A stretch of DNA of 64,000 bases from Prochilodus magdalenae (taxonomy: Eukaryota > Chordata > Actinopteri > Characiformes > Prochilodontidae), in the NCBI GenBank assembly GCA_024036415.1, contig JAMWET010003934.1, forward strand, positions 863,001-927,000. The letters are read 5' to 3'. Positions 1 through 12,590 of the stretch are shown here, in pieces. How positions within the stretch are numbered: the first letter of the stretch is position 1; each line of letters begins with the position of its first letter. Below the pieces are notes generated by a model. It had not been told where the DNA came from, did no database searches, and was given only the letters and a program-made list of their open reading frames with translations. Position numbers and translations under genes: made by a program.

Positions 1-2190
1 GGTGAGCAATCATGCAGCAAATGCTGACACCTGCAGCCAATGCTACTTAAGTGTGAGAGTGCCGGCCCTCGGTTGCTCAGTTTTGAGTTCACGTTGCTAC
101 GTTCACATATCTCTCGTGACTAGCCGGTAAATGGTTTTGAGACTCTCAAACCTGTTTGCTTCTTCCCCTTTTCAGAGCACACTCATGCCGCTGATGTACA
201 GAGAAAAAAAGGCAAAACTATTTTTGAGTCAGGCGTTAGGACAGTTTTATTGTGAGGTTCCTTTTTGTTTGAGGAAATTGTTTTGTTTCGCTCTGTTGAG
301 CACACCAGTTTTCCTCCTTACAGCTTTTGTTTGTTCCCCGTTTGTAAGTTTTTCCTCTGCACATTAAGTCCTCTCTGCTGGGGAGCTGTTAGCTCACGTT
401 GTAGTGTGCTGGGCTGTGATTATAGTGACCATGGTTTGAGCCTCGCCAAGGTGTGACAGTTTGTGAAGATAGGTTTGTGTCATGGAGATAATGATGATGA
501 GTGCTTTGGCACTCTGGATTGTTTAATTAGAATATTTTTTAAGAGCTATTTGGCATTCATGTTGGTTTAAAACTGGTATTTATATTTTATTATTTTTTAT
601 ATATTTTATTAAGGTTTCCATTACACCTTTTGAGGTAAAATGCATCAAGTAGTGTGTTGTGTGTATATATACATATATTTATGCATGTTTACATCTGTTG
701 TCATTCATGTAGGTGTTGTGTAGCCTGAAAATTTTAACTCATGTTGGGACACGTCCTTGCTTTTGTTGCTACCAATGTTCCAGTATTCTAGTGCTGTTGT
801 ATTAATAAACATTTACCTTGTCATGTTCTGCTTACCCCTGTACTGTAAACACAGCTTTTAGGAGGTGATGTCCAGTGGCTTAGTGTGTTATACCTGCTTG
901 CAGTTGTCACATTTTTATTACTGTGCACCGTACTCTTTGTGCATTTGATCATTTTTGGCCAGCACACCCCTAACCTAGCTATTTGTGCCACTTATGAATT
1001 ATGCAGACACAGTAAAACTCTGGTTTGCACCATCTCCCCGGTTTATAGGATGCCCACTGTCGAGTAGCAAGCTCATAAAGTGTTGACAGTCCTCTGCGTT
1101 TTTTCCACTGTTAAATCATGACCTGTTAACATGCAGAGAGAAAGAGGCTTGTGTATCAACATTCAGCAGCCTCTGTGGAGTTAATGCCAGGTCAAGAGGG
1201 GACCCTGCATTAATAAAGCTTTCTATCACCCAGGTTTTCAGCCATGCCTCATACAAGTGCATTGAAGTTAATGCTAAACCTGTAACCTCTCGCCAAAATA
1301 CTGAAATCCTGCTCTTGTGGTAATGATTGTTGCCTTATGTACCCACCATGCCTGGCAAGCAAGTCTTTTTGTTGCCTTTTGCCACATGGCCCATAAGTTA
1401 GCAAAATTATGAAAATGTAAACATGTCCATGCACAGCTGTGTGGGTGTACATTATGACTTTAGCTACAACAAGTAAGTGGGGATGAAACAAACAGTAAGC
1501 AAGGTTATAAGATAGAACTGCTGAGCTGATTCCACAGTGTGTGTCAGCATTAAGACTTTAAAGACAAGGAATGTTTTAGTTGCATACTGTCTCAGTGTTT
1601 GGTACTAACAAATCATAAGAAAATTATTCCATTAAATTTGAATTAGAAGCATATAATCATGTATACAGCTATGGACAGATTTAAGAGACCACCTCAAATC
1701 GATCAGTTTCTCTAGTTTTACAGTTTATGGGTTTGTATTTGACCAAGCAGTTCTGTTTTATTCTATACACTACTGGAAACATGTCTCCCACATTCCAGAT
1801 CAAATATTGTATTTTAGATGTGTTTATTTAAAAAATGACTAATGACACCTCCAGAAACCTGAACCATGCTTACTGTGAATTTCACCCCAGCCACTCTCGC
1901 CAGTCTTTCTGTAAGTCACTTAAGGTCATCTTGCGGTGGTTAAATGACATTGGAATGAGTTGGCGCTCATCACGGTCAGTAGAAATTGGTTTTTGCCCTC
2001 TGCCAGTCTGTAGCTGTGTTGTCTTGTGTGTTTGCTGCTTGATCTTGTTCTTATGAACCAGACGCTCACTGTAACTGCCAGTAAAGCTAGACCTGAACTT
2101 CTGGTCCTCACTAAGAACATGCTGTACATGTGGAGATGCTGATTTAGTAACAAACTGGAGTTGTCTCTTATTAATTTCCAGAGCTGTATA
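1..2190. other. intron, nothing specific
   Basis: AT-rich unique or strongly decayed sequence. The first bases GGTGAGC look like a splice donor but there is no coding sequence to test. The short ORFs are not protein-like. Confidence 0.6.
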
Positions 2191-2192
2191 TA

Positions 2193-2194
<2 letters not shown>

Positions 2195-2223
<29 letters not shown>
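2195..2223. repeat. (AC)n microsatellite
   Basis: About 14 AC units. It gives two false minus-strand ORFs rich in Val-Cys. Confidence 0.95.
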
Positions 2224-2226
<3 letters not shown>

Positions 2227-3389
2227 GTACATATATCAAAGCTTTTAAAGTTGCAAAATGCTAAGGAATGTGGAACCCCGGACATTGAATTAGCACATTC
2301 ACCATATGTTTGGTTTATACCCTTTGCTGGGATTGCATGTAGGATCTAATCCAAGATGTGGCTGTGTGTGATGGGAATGCAAATGGCAGGCTTTTCCCTC
2401 TCTGTCCGCAGTGTCTGGAAAGCCTCACAGTTAATAGAATCACTTCAGGATGGCCTGACATTCGGCCAAACGACTCTGCAGAAATCAATAAATGTCTGGC
2501 TCTGAAGCTGCTTTAAATGCCTCTGGTGCCCTCGGCCCATTTCAGACTAGCGACGTGGTGCTGATCCTGGTGTTGCATCAGCCATACACAGAGGAGCTCG
2601 TACTCATTGAGCAGCTAGTTGTGATAATGATGCTTTGTGGAAGGCAGCTTTGTAAAAGGTACACTACAGATGAAAATAAAGATTATTTCCATAAGTGATT
2701 ACATGAACTGTTTATTAGAATTCAGTGAGTGCTTTTGTCTACCTTCGCAGTTTTTATCCTTAAATTAAATCTAAATTTTGCGCTGCAACATTTTTTTTAC
2801 TTGATGGTACAGTGAGACAATATATGTTGGCCCCTGCACTTCCTGTAGTGTACTGTCAAAATGACTGTGGATCATATAATCTTTAAAGAGCATTAAAGAG
2901 CACTTTGTAAACAACAAACACCATATCATCCCCTACATCCCCTATCATTTGAACATCATCTGTGAAAAGCACAAGGTGCCTGTGGCGGATCTGCCAATTC
3001 TGGTGTTCATACTACCATACTGGTTTTGGTGTCACATAATATTAATGGATAATTAACTCATTAACTGCAATGTACTGTATATCAGTATATCAGTATTAGT
3101 AGTTTTCCAAACAAGCCAGTCAAAACAAGCTACATCAGATTTAATATAAAGTACAGTGATACTATGACATATTTGGAAACTTTTATCAACACCACCCAGC
3201 CTTAGTTTCTAGTTGGCTTTACTTTAGGGCACAGGGGATGTTGGGCCTGGGCACACTACATGCAAATGCAATTAACATGGAGAGAGATTGGATTAACACT
3301 CTTTGAAAGGCTGCTTTCTTCTTGGCTTGTGCTTCATAACTTTCCTCTCTCACCCCTTTATTTTCTGCTAAAGCTGAAATTATCACCCA

Positions 3390-3855
3390 AGTGAAATTGG
3401 AAAGGATCTGTCATGCAGCGTGGGTCTCCGGGGATGGCTGGCCTGTCTGTGCAACTCCTAGACTGACAGCTTTCTGTATATTTTTGTGCTCAGTGATTGC
3501 ACAGAAGTAGTCAATTACCTGTGCTGTGTATTTTTTGCATTTGAGAACAGTCATTATAGTTTGCCTTCAGGGCCTTATGGAGATCATGCCTGCATTTTGA
3601 ATCTGAAAAAAGGCACTCTCAAACATCCCCTCTCCCTCAGGGGAATCCCTTCTGCCATGTTGAAGGGATTTCTCCGGGGATGGCTGGCCTTCTGCAAAAA
3701 TACTGAGCTTTCTGGAATTTTTTGCTCAATGGCAGAAACCAAACCCTCAATTCTTGATTTGACTTAGTTTTGCCTTCAGGAAAGTGAGATCATGCCTGCT
3801 ATCGAAACTGTACTCAGGGGAATCCCTTCTCCTTTTGGAAAGTGCTATTTCTAAT
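3390..3855 (+). repeat. degenerate local tandem duplication
   Basis: CTCCGGGGATGGCTGGCC occurs at about 3,426 and again at 3,672. TTGCCTTCAGG followed by GATCATGCCTGC occurs at 3,561 and 3,770, and AGGGGAATCCCTTCT at about 3,637 and 3,817. The order shows 2-2.5 copies of a 210-250 bp unit with indels. A 93-codon ORF (3486-3767) crosses the duplication and is not protein-like. Confidence 0.8.
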
Positions 3856-3859
3856 GGCG

Positions 3860-6185
3860 ACAAAGTCTGTACAGTCTGTACATTTAGATTTTACCATTAC
3901 AGCCCATGATGCAGCTTCCACTATCATGGAAGACAAAAACACGTGTAAGATTAACTGACAACTGTGAAAAAATAAAAATTCTAGATATATACTCTCAACT
4001 CACAGTAACAGTGTGGAAAAAAGTGTGACTGATTTATCATTGTGCAATATAACGTCTAATCATTTAATTATTTTAATTGAACACATTCTAACTAATGTTA
4101 GCTGATGTCACCTGGATAGCAAAACAATTTGCTGGTTAGTGCAGCGTGGCTGTTATCACTGGACGACAGTCTGTTCTGTGATCACATTTCCTGCAGCCCA
4201 CGTTGCCTTCAAGAAGTGAGCATTGGAGCATATGTAGGAAGCACAAAGTTTGGGAGGATATGGGGGTTAGGCAACAAGATGAAGAAACAAGGGCATGACA
4301 GAAATGGCAAATGAGGGTGCTTCTCTATGAAATGTGTGAAATGGCCTCATCATTGTTCTCTGCTGGGGCTTCGTTTGACACCAAGCTCTGCATCTGCCAT
4401 ATCAGTTGCATGTCTGGCAGTGCCCTCTGCTCCCAGATAGACATGCCAGTAACTGGAATTGGCAGTGTCTGTCTTGACTGGCAGTGGACAAGATGTCCTG
4501 CATAGAATAAAAAGTAAGATACCCTAGAGTTTGAGGCCTGAAAATTTGTACAGTTCTTCAGAATGGAAGAGAAACTAGAACCTGACAGACACAAACCAAA
4601 TTTGACATTTGCACCCAGCCCAAATCTCTGTACACAAAAGCCCAATGTGAAGAGCCAGGTTCTGTTGTTCAAATAAATATTTTAAGCACTAAAATGTATG
4701 TAAAGGATGGAAAAGTGAACCCAAAGGGATGTGAGTACAGCACACTCCCCTGACTGGCATCTTTCTTCAGTTTGGAACAAACATGCAGGTCTGCCCTCGC
4801 CTTATGTTGAGCTTTTAGCTTTTTTTTTTTAACTGTGAAAAAGTTGAAATGTGCTGTGCAAGTGTAATGGGAGGCTACTTTTACAGTGTTAAAACTGTTG
4901 TGTTATTTGTAAGGACATACTCGTTTGAGCCAAACCAATTAAACTCTATCATATTAAATATGATATCTTTGCTATAGGAACACTACATTAATGCTTGCAT
5001 GCAGATTAACCTCATCTTGGCACTGGATAGTAAGCAGGTGTGAATATTTAGTGTCTTAAATGAGTAGTGCTAAGGTTAGGCTAAGTAGTGCATAGTGTGT
5101 TACACTATGGGCCTTTGCTTTAATTTCTCTCATTATCCTTTATTTCCTCAGGGAAACTAGTGTAATGAATTTTGATTGCTATACCCACAGAAGTTTTCTC
5201 CTGAGCAAGCTTTCTATTACTCTCTGGAAGTAACAGTGCATTTGCAGTGATACAACACTAACATATGAGATGCACTATACAGTATGTGACGGTTTGTCTG
5301 GTAATTATTTATTGTTGTTCTAAACTAATGTAAGATGGTTTTATATTAGCGAGAGTGAACGTTTGGGATCTGTTCTTTAAATAAGTGTTTTTTGAATCCT
5401 AGGTCGATTTAAATCAAGCTTGCTTTAGCTAGTGCTTTCCACTGTTAATATTTTATGCTCAAAAGCACACATTGCTGTAGAAAATAACAAAAACAACAAT
5501 AGGCTAACCACACAAAACTAATGCAGCCTAAGGCAGTGGTGCACCAACCAACCACTTCATTACATTGCACTCTTTGTCCTGATGGCTTGCTTGTAGCAGG
5601 TAAAGTACTATGCTGTAACTCTGTCTCTAGTTTCAGTCTTAACCCCTTTAATTGAACAGATTCTTTCAACAGAACAGATCTCGGATATCTATGGCACAGA
5701 AACAGACCTGTACACTGCAGATTACTAATTCATAAAATCTAAATCAGTTACAAGCTTTTTTGACCTTGTAGTTTGCTTCATGCTTTCATACTCTTCTGTA
5801 ACATATTCAGCTGTTGGACCTGCCACACATAGGCAGCAGAACAGTTTCAGAACCTAAAGCTAAAAGTAACTGAACTACATAAGAGGGCCTCAGAGGGTGG
5901 AACTCTATCCTCCACAGCAGCTGAATATCCCAGCAAAAATAATTAGCTCCAGTTCCCTTGCCCTCATCTATAATGCTGTTCGTCCGTGTTAACCAGTGAG
6001 AAGTGTAATTAGTACACAAGCTGTACCTGAGCTCAGTAGAGCGGTTAATAGATTTGTCCCATCAGTTCTACAGTGTCATCTGCATTCATTACAATTTCAC
6101 CTTCAAGCTGAAGTCTGTTGGTCTGTCTGGCTGTGCGCAGTACATACATAAGGGAAGACAGAAATGAAGGAAAATCATATTTTCC
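3860..6185. other. intron, nothing specific
   Basis: No repeat or gene signature was recognised; the 115-codon minus ORF at 4325-4672 has no recognisable domain. Confidence 0.6.
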
Positions 6186-6189
6186 CTCT

Positions 6190-6310
6190 TACTCCAAAGG
6201 CAGTCGATCATCCAAGGCATGTTTTAGTGTCTGAAGTTTGCTTCTTAGTTTTGCTCTGGAGCTACAATGCTAATGTAATGGAAGCTTATTAGCATACCTA
6301 TTAGTATTAT
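6190..6310 (+). repeat. dispersed repeat, copy 1
   Basis: GTGTCTGAAGTTTGCTTCTT followed by AGTTTTGCTCTGGAGCTACA aligns with the core at 47,240-47,275. Confidence 0.6.
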
Positions 6311-6904
6311 GCAAACTGCAAGTCATCACACACAGCCTCAAGCTGAGTTATCTCAAATAGACTTCCCTGTGTGGTTTCTGTCTCTTGTCTAGATAGATGT
6401 ACTTTATTCATCCCTAAGAGAATTTTTTGTGCAATGGTTTAAGGCAGTTGTGTAATAATTTAGGCATGCAGTTTGTGCAAGCAAATTTGTAGGGAATCTT
6501 TCATTCCTTGTTAGTTACATGATCATCATAGCTCTGGCACAAAACCACATAACCATACTTAAGACAGCAAACATTCCTTGGCTGCTCAACCACATGTGAT
6601 TTAAGTGGTAAAAATGCCGCAAATTCTACTTTCAACATGCACCCATAATCCTGTGGGCATGTCTAGAAAAAAATGACAGAGTTGAGAGATTAGTAATTGA
6701 ACCCCCCCCTCCACCTCCTCAAATGCTAGGAATCCATTGCTGTGGTGCTAATTATTAAGGTGATGTTTCTGTCTGGAAATGGAGTCTATTAATAGTCCAT
6801 GGGGACAGACTGATCAGTACACTGGTGAAATCGATCAAATTGTATTTAGTGGCAGGGAAAATGATCACTGAACCAAAGATACATGCAGAGGTGAAACCTG
6901 CTGC

Positions 6905-7350
6905 TTTGTGACTGTCATGCGCCCATCAAGACCTACACGGGCTATACCGCCTGTCAACTCCATTTCCCAGAACCCCTCGGATCTCCATGTGACCTCTCAC
7001 TTGCAGGCAGCAGCCAATTACAGAGCAGCTTCGCCAGAATACTGATTACACTTGGGACCAGCTCTTTATAAGCTGTTTAGTCCTTCATCTCATCGCGACA
7101 TTACGTCTCTGTTTATCAGTATTTACCAAACCTTTATCTACCTGTTTAGCTTTATTTGGTTTTCGGAGCCTTGCTCTGTTTTTTGACTACATCTCTGGTT
7201 TTGTCCTTTTGTCCGTTTGTATTGTTTGCCAGTTTTTGACTTCCTGCCTGTTTTGTCCTTGCTTTTGTGCATGTGAGAATTTTTCAGTGCATTCTCACAT
7301 CTCGATGGTGCTCATTGTCTTGTGTTTTGCATTACTATATTAAAATATTA
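6905..7350 (+). mobile_element. possible solo LTR
   Basis: The segment starts TGTCATGCGCCC, has a TATA-like CTCTTTATAAGC at about 7064, a T/C-rich downstream region and an ATTAAA signal near 7339, a layout often seen in fish LTRs. I found no clear terminal duplication, so the right end is a guess. Confidence 0.35.
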
Positions 7351-7409
7351 TGCCCTGAGTCAAAGAACTGTGTTATGTGAGGTGTATATTTTGTGAATCA
7401 GACTATCCC

Positions 7410-7590
7410 AATAGAAGAACCATTTCTGGTGGTTTATAGAATCATATACAACACATTTTTTCATCAATCTATTTTACTATGCAAAGAACCATTCAAGCAT
7501 GAAATGGTTCTGTATCGAACTCATGATTCTAAACAGAATGATTCTCTGTACTAAAGAGCCCTTAACAAACCATCTTTTCTATTTACAGAA
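7410..7590 (-). repeat. AGAACCATT-type dispersed repeat, copy 1
   Basis: AGAAGAACCATTTCTGGTGG and CAAAGAACCATTC with GAAATGGTTCTGTAT form an imperfect fold-back, like a small fish MITE. A related copy lies at 36.3 kb. Confidence 0.5.
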
Positions 7591-7599
7591 TGTAGTGTA

Positions 7600-10320
7600 T
7601 TATAGCTAACATTAATATTCGACCACAATATTTGTCTCATAAAGCTATAAATTATCATTCTACACTAACACGCTACCTTGCTAACTCTCTAGTGTCTTGT
7701 TCTTATACTAGACCTGTCCTACATGTTTCAGAGAAGCTGTTTTGTCAGGCCTTTTGTATGCTTTGTTCCTGGAGACTGCTTCTTACTGTCTGGAGATTTG
7801 AATCTCTGACCTAGAAATAATCTTCATCAGTGTGGGATAGAGTTATGCTGCTGGATTGTGTAACGTTGCACCGATTTCCCGTGGCCCCAAAATAAACCCA
7901 CACTTGGATAAACAAACCATCAAATCCCGAGGCCAGAAATTATTACAGGGATTTGTCTGCTGCATGCTTTATTATTTATGAAAACAGGAGTAGTGCCAGT
8001 ATGACTAGCAATGTTGCTGCAAACCAAATTCTAACTGTTGCTACCAAGGCAACTGCTGGATCACCTTAGGCTGCCTTGGAAAACAGAAGCCTTCATGTTA
8101 ATGTATCGCTTCTATATGGATTCATTGCAAATACGCTGTATTACCCAAATACCTTGTAACACTGATCTGAGTGATGCTTTGGTATTATACATTACTGAAA
8201 TGTATAATAATATGTATGATGCGGCTGGTATATGAAACAAATAAGATTGTTTCAGCTGAAACTTTCATGTATATAAATTCATTTAATTTTTTTATGTATT
8301 GAACATTGAGGAACCTACATAGGATGCAATGCTGAGATACTAAAATTATGTAGCAAACATATTTAATTTGGTATGATATCATAATGATTATTAAGGGTAT
8401 TCATTTAATTGAAGAGCCCCAAAATACGGTATTGTGCTCTGAAATACATTTTTACCACTGGTTATTACTCAGCTACAGTGTCAAGTCCAGGCTAAAAGCT
8501 ACTTTTGATCGATGACATAGCTGTAGATTATCTAATTTGTTGCCAGAAGAAAATGCACTATAAGAATAAATTCTGCCATCTGATGCTCTGAAATGGTAAT
8601 TTTATATAGAGAGTGTAAATACATTCTTACATGTAATGTATATTAATATGACACAGTTTTATTCTATGTGATTCTGAACTGCTTCTATTTATCCATTTGT
8701 ACACTGTATAAAGAACTGCTGGTGTTTTCTAAAGGTGTAAAAAATAAACATGCAGTGTTTTAATATGACAGCAACATTATGTAAGGGAGGCGGGGCTGAA
8801 TGTGTTAATTCCAGAATTATCTACTGTGAGCAAAGGGCGAGCGTATAAATCAGTAATTGAGCGTTGAACATGCAGCAGTATTGACGTGGGTGGAGATTTC
8901 CCTTGTTCTACATTTTGCATTAGAGTGAGTAGATTTGATCCGCTTTCCAGCGTGTAAGTGTGTGTGTGACCCAGCAGCTGAGGAACAGAGGGACAGAGCG
9001 ACATCAATAAAGCAGTTCATGTGCTCTGGCCTTTGCTGAGGAAATACCCTCTGTTCAATACTGACATAAGAGCAGAGTGATGGCAGGGAAAGAAAAAATT
9101 GCTATGATAGACACATAAGGCCAAGCACTAAACTGCATACAGTCTGCGTAATGGATTATCTGCCTGGGTTTTAAAAGGCCCATGTCATGGGGTGAATTTG
9201 CCTCACTTTTTTAATATAGAGTAGTGTGTATTGTGCAAACACTACAAAATGTATGAACTACACCATCTATACAGTCTGCATATACAACTAAACTGCAAAT
9301 ACAGCTCATTTTGAATGATTTTGTTATGGCATGAAAACCAGTACATACTGTACCAGCATAATACAACCCACACTATAGAACTGGTTTAGGCTGGACTGTC
9401 TCTTGAACAAGACACTGTCATTGGTGCTTATATACAAGTTACATTTCCCACTTAGAGGCTAAGTGAAAGACCGAAGGATATAAAAATTTGTCCCACACCC
9501 AAATTTCCTATATGATGATTGTTTATTGTTTTATAGTAAACTATGTATTCAGTATATTGTCTTTATTATATTTTATCAATATATGACTTTTGTTCCATGT
9601 GTGTAATTCATAGTGATTGCTAATGGAAGATACAGTTATAGGTCAAAAGATAAGGTCAGCTAGATAATATAGATAATATATTGTTGGAATTTACTGCTAC
9701 ACTTGGACTAATTTCAATCCTATCTATGTGTGTGCTCACATATATGTATCCATTCCATTGGGTTAATTTGAGCGTATGCTGCTTGTTCCTCTGAGCAATC
9801 TGCATTATTTAAAGCATTTCTATGTGCAGTAATGGGAGGAAAGCACGTTTCCGGAATGGATTGTAGCAGTGAATTCACAGGAGAAAAGCTGTCTCCATTT
9901 TTGCTTTTTATTTTTTTTCACTTTTTATTCAGCACTGTGTGCAGACAGAATAAGGGCAGGTTATCGCTGGCATCAATTGTGTAGTATTGGCTTTGGTTCA
10001 GCCCACTGCAGTTACAAAAAAAGTGGAGTAAATTTAACGGGTGATATGTATTCTATTCCATGAATAGCATATAACGGTACTTTATATAAAACCAAATTAG
10101 TATATGGTACGTAGTTCCTCATCTCCATAGACTCCATAGACAGATTGCATCTCAAAACAGTTCAGTTGGATTCAGGTATTGTAGTCGGAAGAATACACTG
10201 ATTTCACACATGTGACTGGAGGAAGTATTTAGACACCAGTGCAATATAGGCACGAGCAATACACACAGCTTTTTGTGGATTTCTACAGTATGTTTGAACA
10301 TTTTGTTTTGGATACAAATT
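7600..10320. other. intron, mostly unremarkable
   Basis: Nothing firm. 9,170-9,420 has the look of a decayed dispersed repeat (AAAAGGCCCATGTCATGGGG), unassigned. Confidence 0.5.
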
Positions 10321-10334
10321 ATTATAATATACTA

Positions 10335-10894
10335 CGGTTGCCCTCTAGAAGTCGAATCGTCAGTCGATGACCCTTTAAGTCGACTGAGACCCTTCAAGTC
10401 GACTGACAACAGTGACCTTTTTTTTCCATCCGTAAAACAGACTTAAGCTTACAAAAATGCACAAGAACTTTAAGAATATAAAAAGACATTTTAATCATTA
10501 TTAAAAGGGAAATAATAAATATATATTTAAGTTCTAAGTTTAAGGTCCTCCTACTGAAGAAGCTGTTAGAAGTGACATTAAAAAGACTATAAGCTATAAG
10601 CACTAATGTTTATCATAAATACGAGCTGCTGCCCGGCGCTATATTTTGTAACTAAATCAGACTCGAATTCAGATAGTTTATCATACGCCACGTCTCTTTT
10701 AGTTCAGAAATATGTTCCTGTGACTCTGCTGACTTTCTAAATGAGGAGGACATCAGATCTGAAACGTGTGCAAATTGATTTACTGATTACTAGATAATGT
10801 AGATGGAGAAAAAAACGTGAACGAATAGATGAATCGTCAACCAGGACAGGTGAATCCGATTCGACTGACAAAATTCCGAGTCAGGTACAGCCCT
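10335..10894 (+). mobile_element. non-autonomous hAT-like DNA transposon, copy 1
   Basis: A 560-bp segment starts CGGTTGCCCTCTAGAAGTCG and ends in GGTACAGCCC, with related CAGTCGA motifs near both ends. It is flanked by an exact 12-bp repeat TATAATATACTA (10323-10334 and 10895-10906). Its right two thirds match, in reverse complement, the segment starting at 47,662. The ORF inside it (minus strand, 69 codons) is not transposase-like. Superfamily is uncertain: hAT normally makes 8-bp duplications. Confidence 0.8.
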
Positions 10895-11223
10895 ATAATA
10901 TACTATAATCCATTGTACTGATTTAAATATTTCTGCATGTGTGTACGTATACATGTGTGAGTTCATATACTGTATGTTGTGGTCATGTGTGTGTGGATCC
11001 GGATATGTGTGGATGTGACGTAGGTTGTGAACTTGCGTGGCCTGCAGTCTCCTCTATTGCTTTGCTTATGCTCTGCTATGCTAATGCTAACAACACAATA
11101 ACACAGTATTTTATTTTTTCCAGATGTTTGTGGACACCAGCTCATACAGTGTTTCTTTAAAATCAAGTGTATTAATGTAGTGTTTTACCCCACTACTGTG
11201 TTTTTTTTCCCACAGTAGATGGT

Positions 11224-11432
11224 TGGTATGGCTCAGTGGTTAACACCTTCACCCACCAAGGAGCTACCACCCCATGTGGGAGACAGGGGTTCAAATCCCA
11301 GTCTAAGTAGCAAATGCTGAGCTGCACCAAAAAGAGTCCTTGGGCAAGACTACTCACACTACACTGGAGAACCTGTAAAACGAATAACCTTGTAAGTTAC
11401 TCTGCATAAGATGAAATGCCTGAAATGTAAAT
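11224..11432 (+). mobile_element. tRNA-derived SINE with 9-bp target-site duplication
   Basis: RNA polymerase III promoter boxes are visible: an A box TGGCTCAGTGG at 11229-11239 and a B box GGTTCAAATCC at 11288-11298, as in a tRNA-derived head. The body ends in CTGCATAAG..AAATGCCTGAAATGTAAA, a 3' tail like that shared by many teleost SINEs and their partner LINEs. The copy is flanked by GTAGATGGT at 11215-11223 and 11433-11441. It is a retroposed copy, not a tRNA gene: there is no cloverleaf. Confidence 0.88.
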
Positions 11433-12181
11433 GTAGATGGTCGATTACTTCTGGGTGATAAACTCCACTCCAGTGATTCTAGGGGTACCGGATAGAGCTC
11501 TGTCGTTCCTGAAAACACTGTTTCACTGCTCCTGCACAAAACAGATCAAATTGCCTCATGCATACAGTCATATGAATGCTAACATAAACCTTTAGAGGCC
11601 TAATGAGCACTTCTCGTGCTGCTCTCCCTGCTGCTCTCACACATGGGGGACAAGTAACTTAGCCATTCAGCTAAACAGCCAATTACAAAACACACATGCA
11701 CAGCTCCTACATCCTCAAGCAGGGGCAAAAACCCTCACATCAAATATAAGGATTGTTTTCACATCTAGTATTAAGTTTTAAATGTGTGAGGCTACAATAG
11801 TAATTGCTGTAGTAGCTACTGCAACTACAGTAATATTTTAATAATGTAATATATAAAATGTAATAATATTTAATATATAAGATATATTATATTTTAATAA
11901 ATAAACAAAAATATGTGAGTAATTAATAATCTAGAACAAATGTATTCAATTTTTGATTTGAATTATTTAATAATCTAGAACAAATGCATTCAACTGTATT
12001 CAAGAAAACCTTTTTTCCCTTTCGCCTGCTGGCACCTTGACATTCTTGACCTTCACACAGTCTAGTTAAAAACAGGCTAATCCACCAAACAAAATAATGT
12101 CCTTTACAGACACCAGGTTTTACCACACAGCATCCCTAAAGTGCTTTTATCTGGGCCTGTGGGATATTTTATATAAAATAT

Positions 12182-12590
12182 AATGATGAATAATGATGTG
12201 GAGAATGAAGGTGTTTGATGGAGAATGATGGTGTTGGGTGGAGAATTACATATTTAGCAGAGAATTATGGTGTTTGGTGGAAAATGTTGATGTTTGGTGG
12301 AGAATAATGGTGTTTGGTGGAAAATGTTGATGTTTGGTGGAGAATGATGATGCTTGGTGGATAATGATGGTGTTTGGTGGAAAATGATGACGTTTGGTGG
12401 AGAATGATGGTGTTATTGGGGCCGAGAGTAATTGCGTTTGGTATAGAGTATTGGTGTTTGAGAATGATGGTGTTTAATGTGGAATGATGTTTGAACGGGA
12501 AAGGCTGATGTTTTGTGGGGAATTCTACTTTTTGAACAGTGATGGTATTTGTCAGAGTATTTTTAGAAATGATGAGAAACATTGGTTCTG
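12182..12590 (+). repeat. degenerate 20-bp satellite, family A, locus 1
   Basis: The unit is near GATGGTGTTTGGTGGAGAAT, repeated with an exact 20-bp step from about 12,260 to 12,420 and degraded outside. The minus strand of the unit has no stop in any frame, which produces a spurious 105-codon minus ORF (12265-12582) full of His, Pro, Thr and Ser. An 18-bp AT palindrome (12164-12181) abuts the left edge. Confidence 0.9.

Noticed and set aside
1..8. GGTGAGCA at the window start as a splice donor
   Set aside because: Fits the donor consensus but no upstream exon is available to test it; such matches are common by chance.
11224..11300. Possible tRNA gene
   Set aside because: A and B boxes are present, but spacing is too long, no cloverleaf or anticodon arm, and a SINE tail and target duplication follow.
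12164..12181. 18-bp AT palindrome and a 12-bp palindrome (15612-15623) as boundary marks of family A arrays
   Set aside because: AT-rich palindromes of this size occur by chance; only the 15-bp-arm hairpin at 40.75 kb is statistically striking.
12265..12582. Apparent repeat protein on the minus strand
   Set aside because: The 20-bp satellite unit is stop-free on that strand in all frames, which fully explains the ORF.
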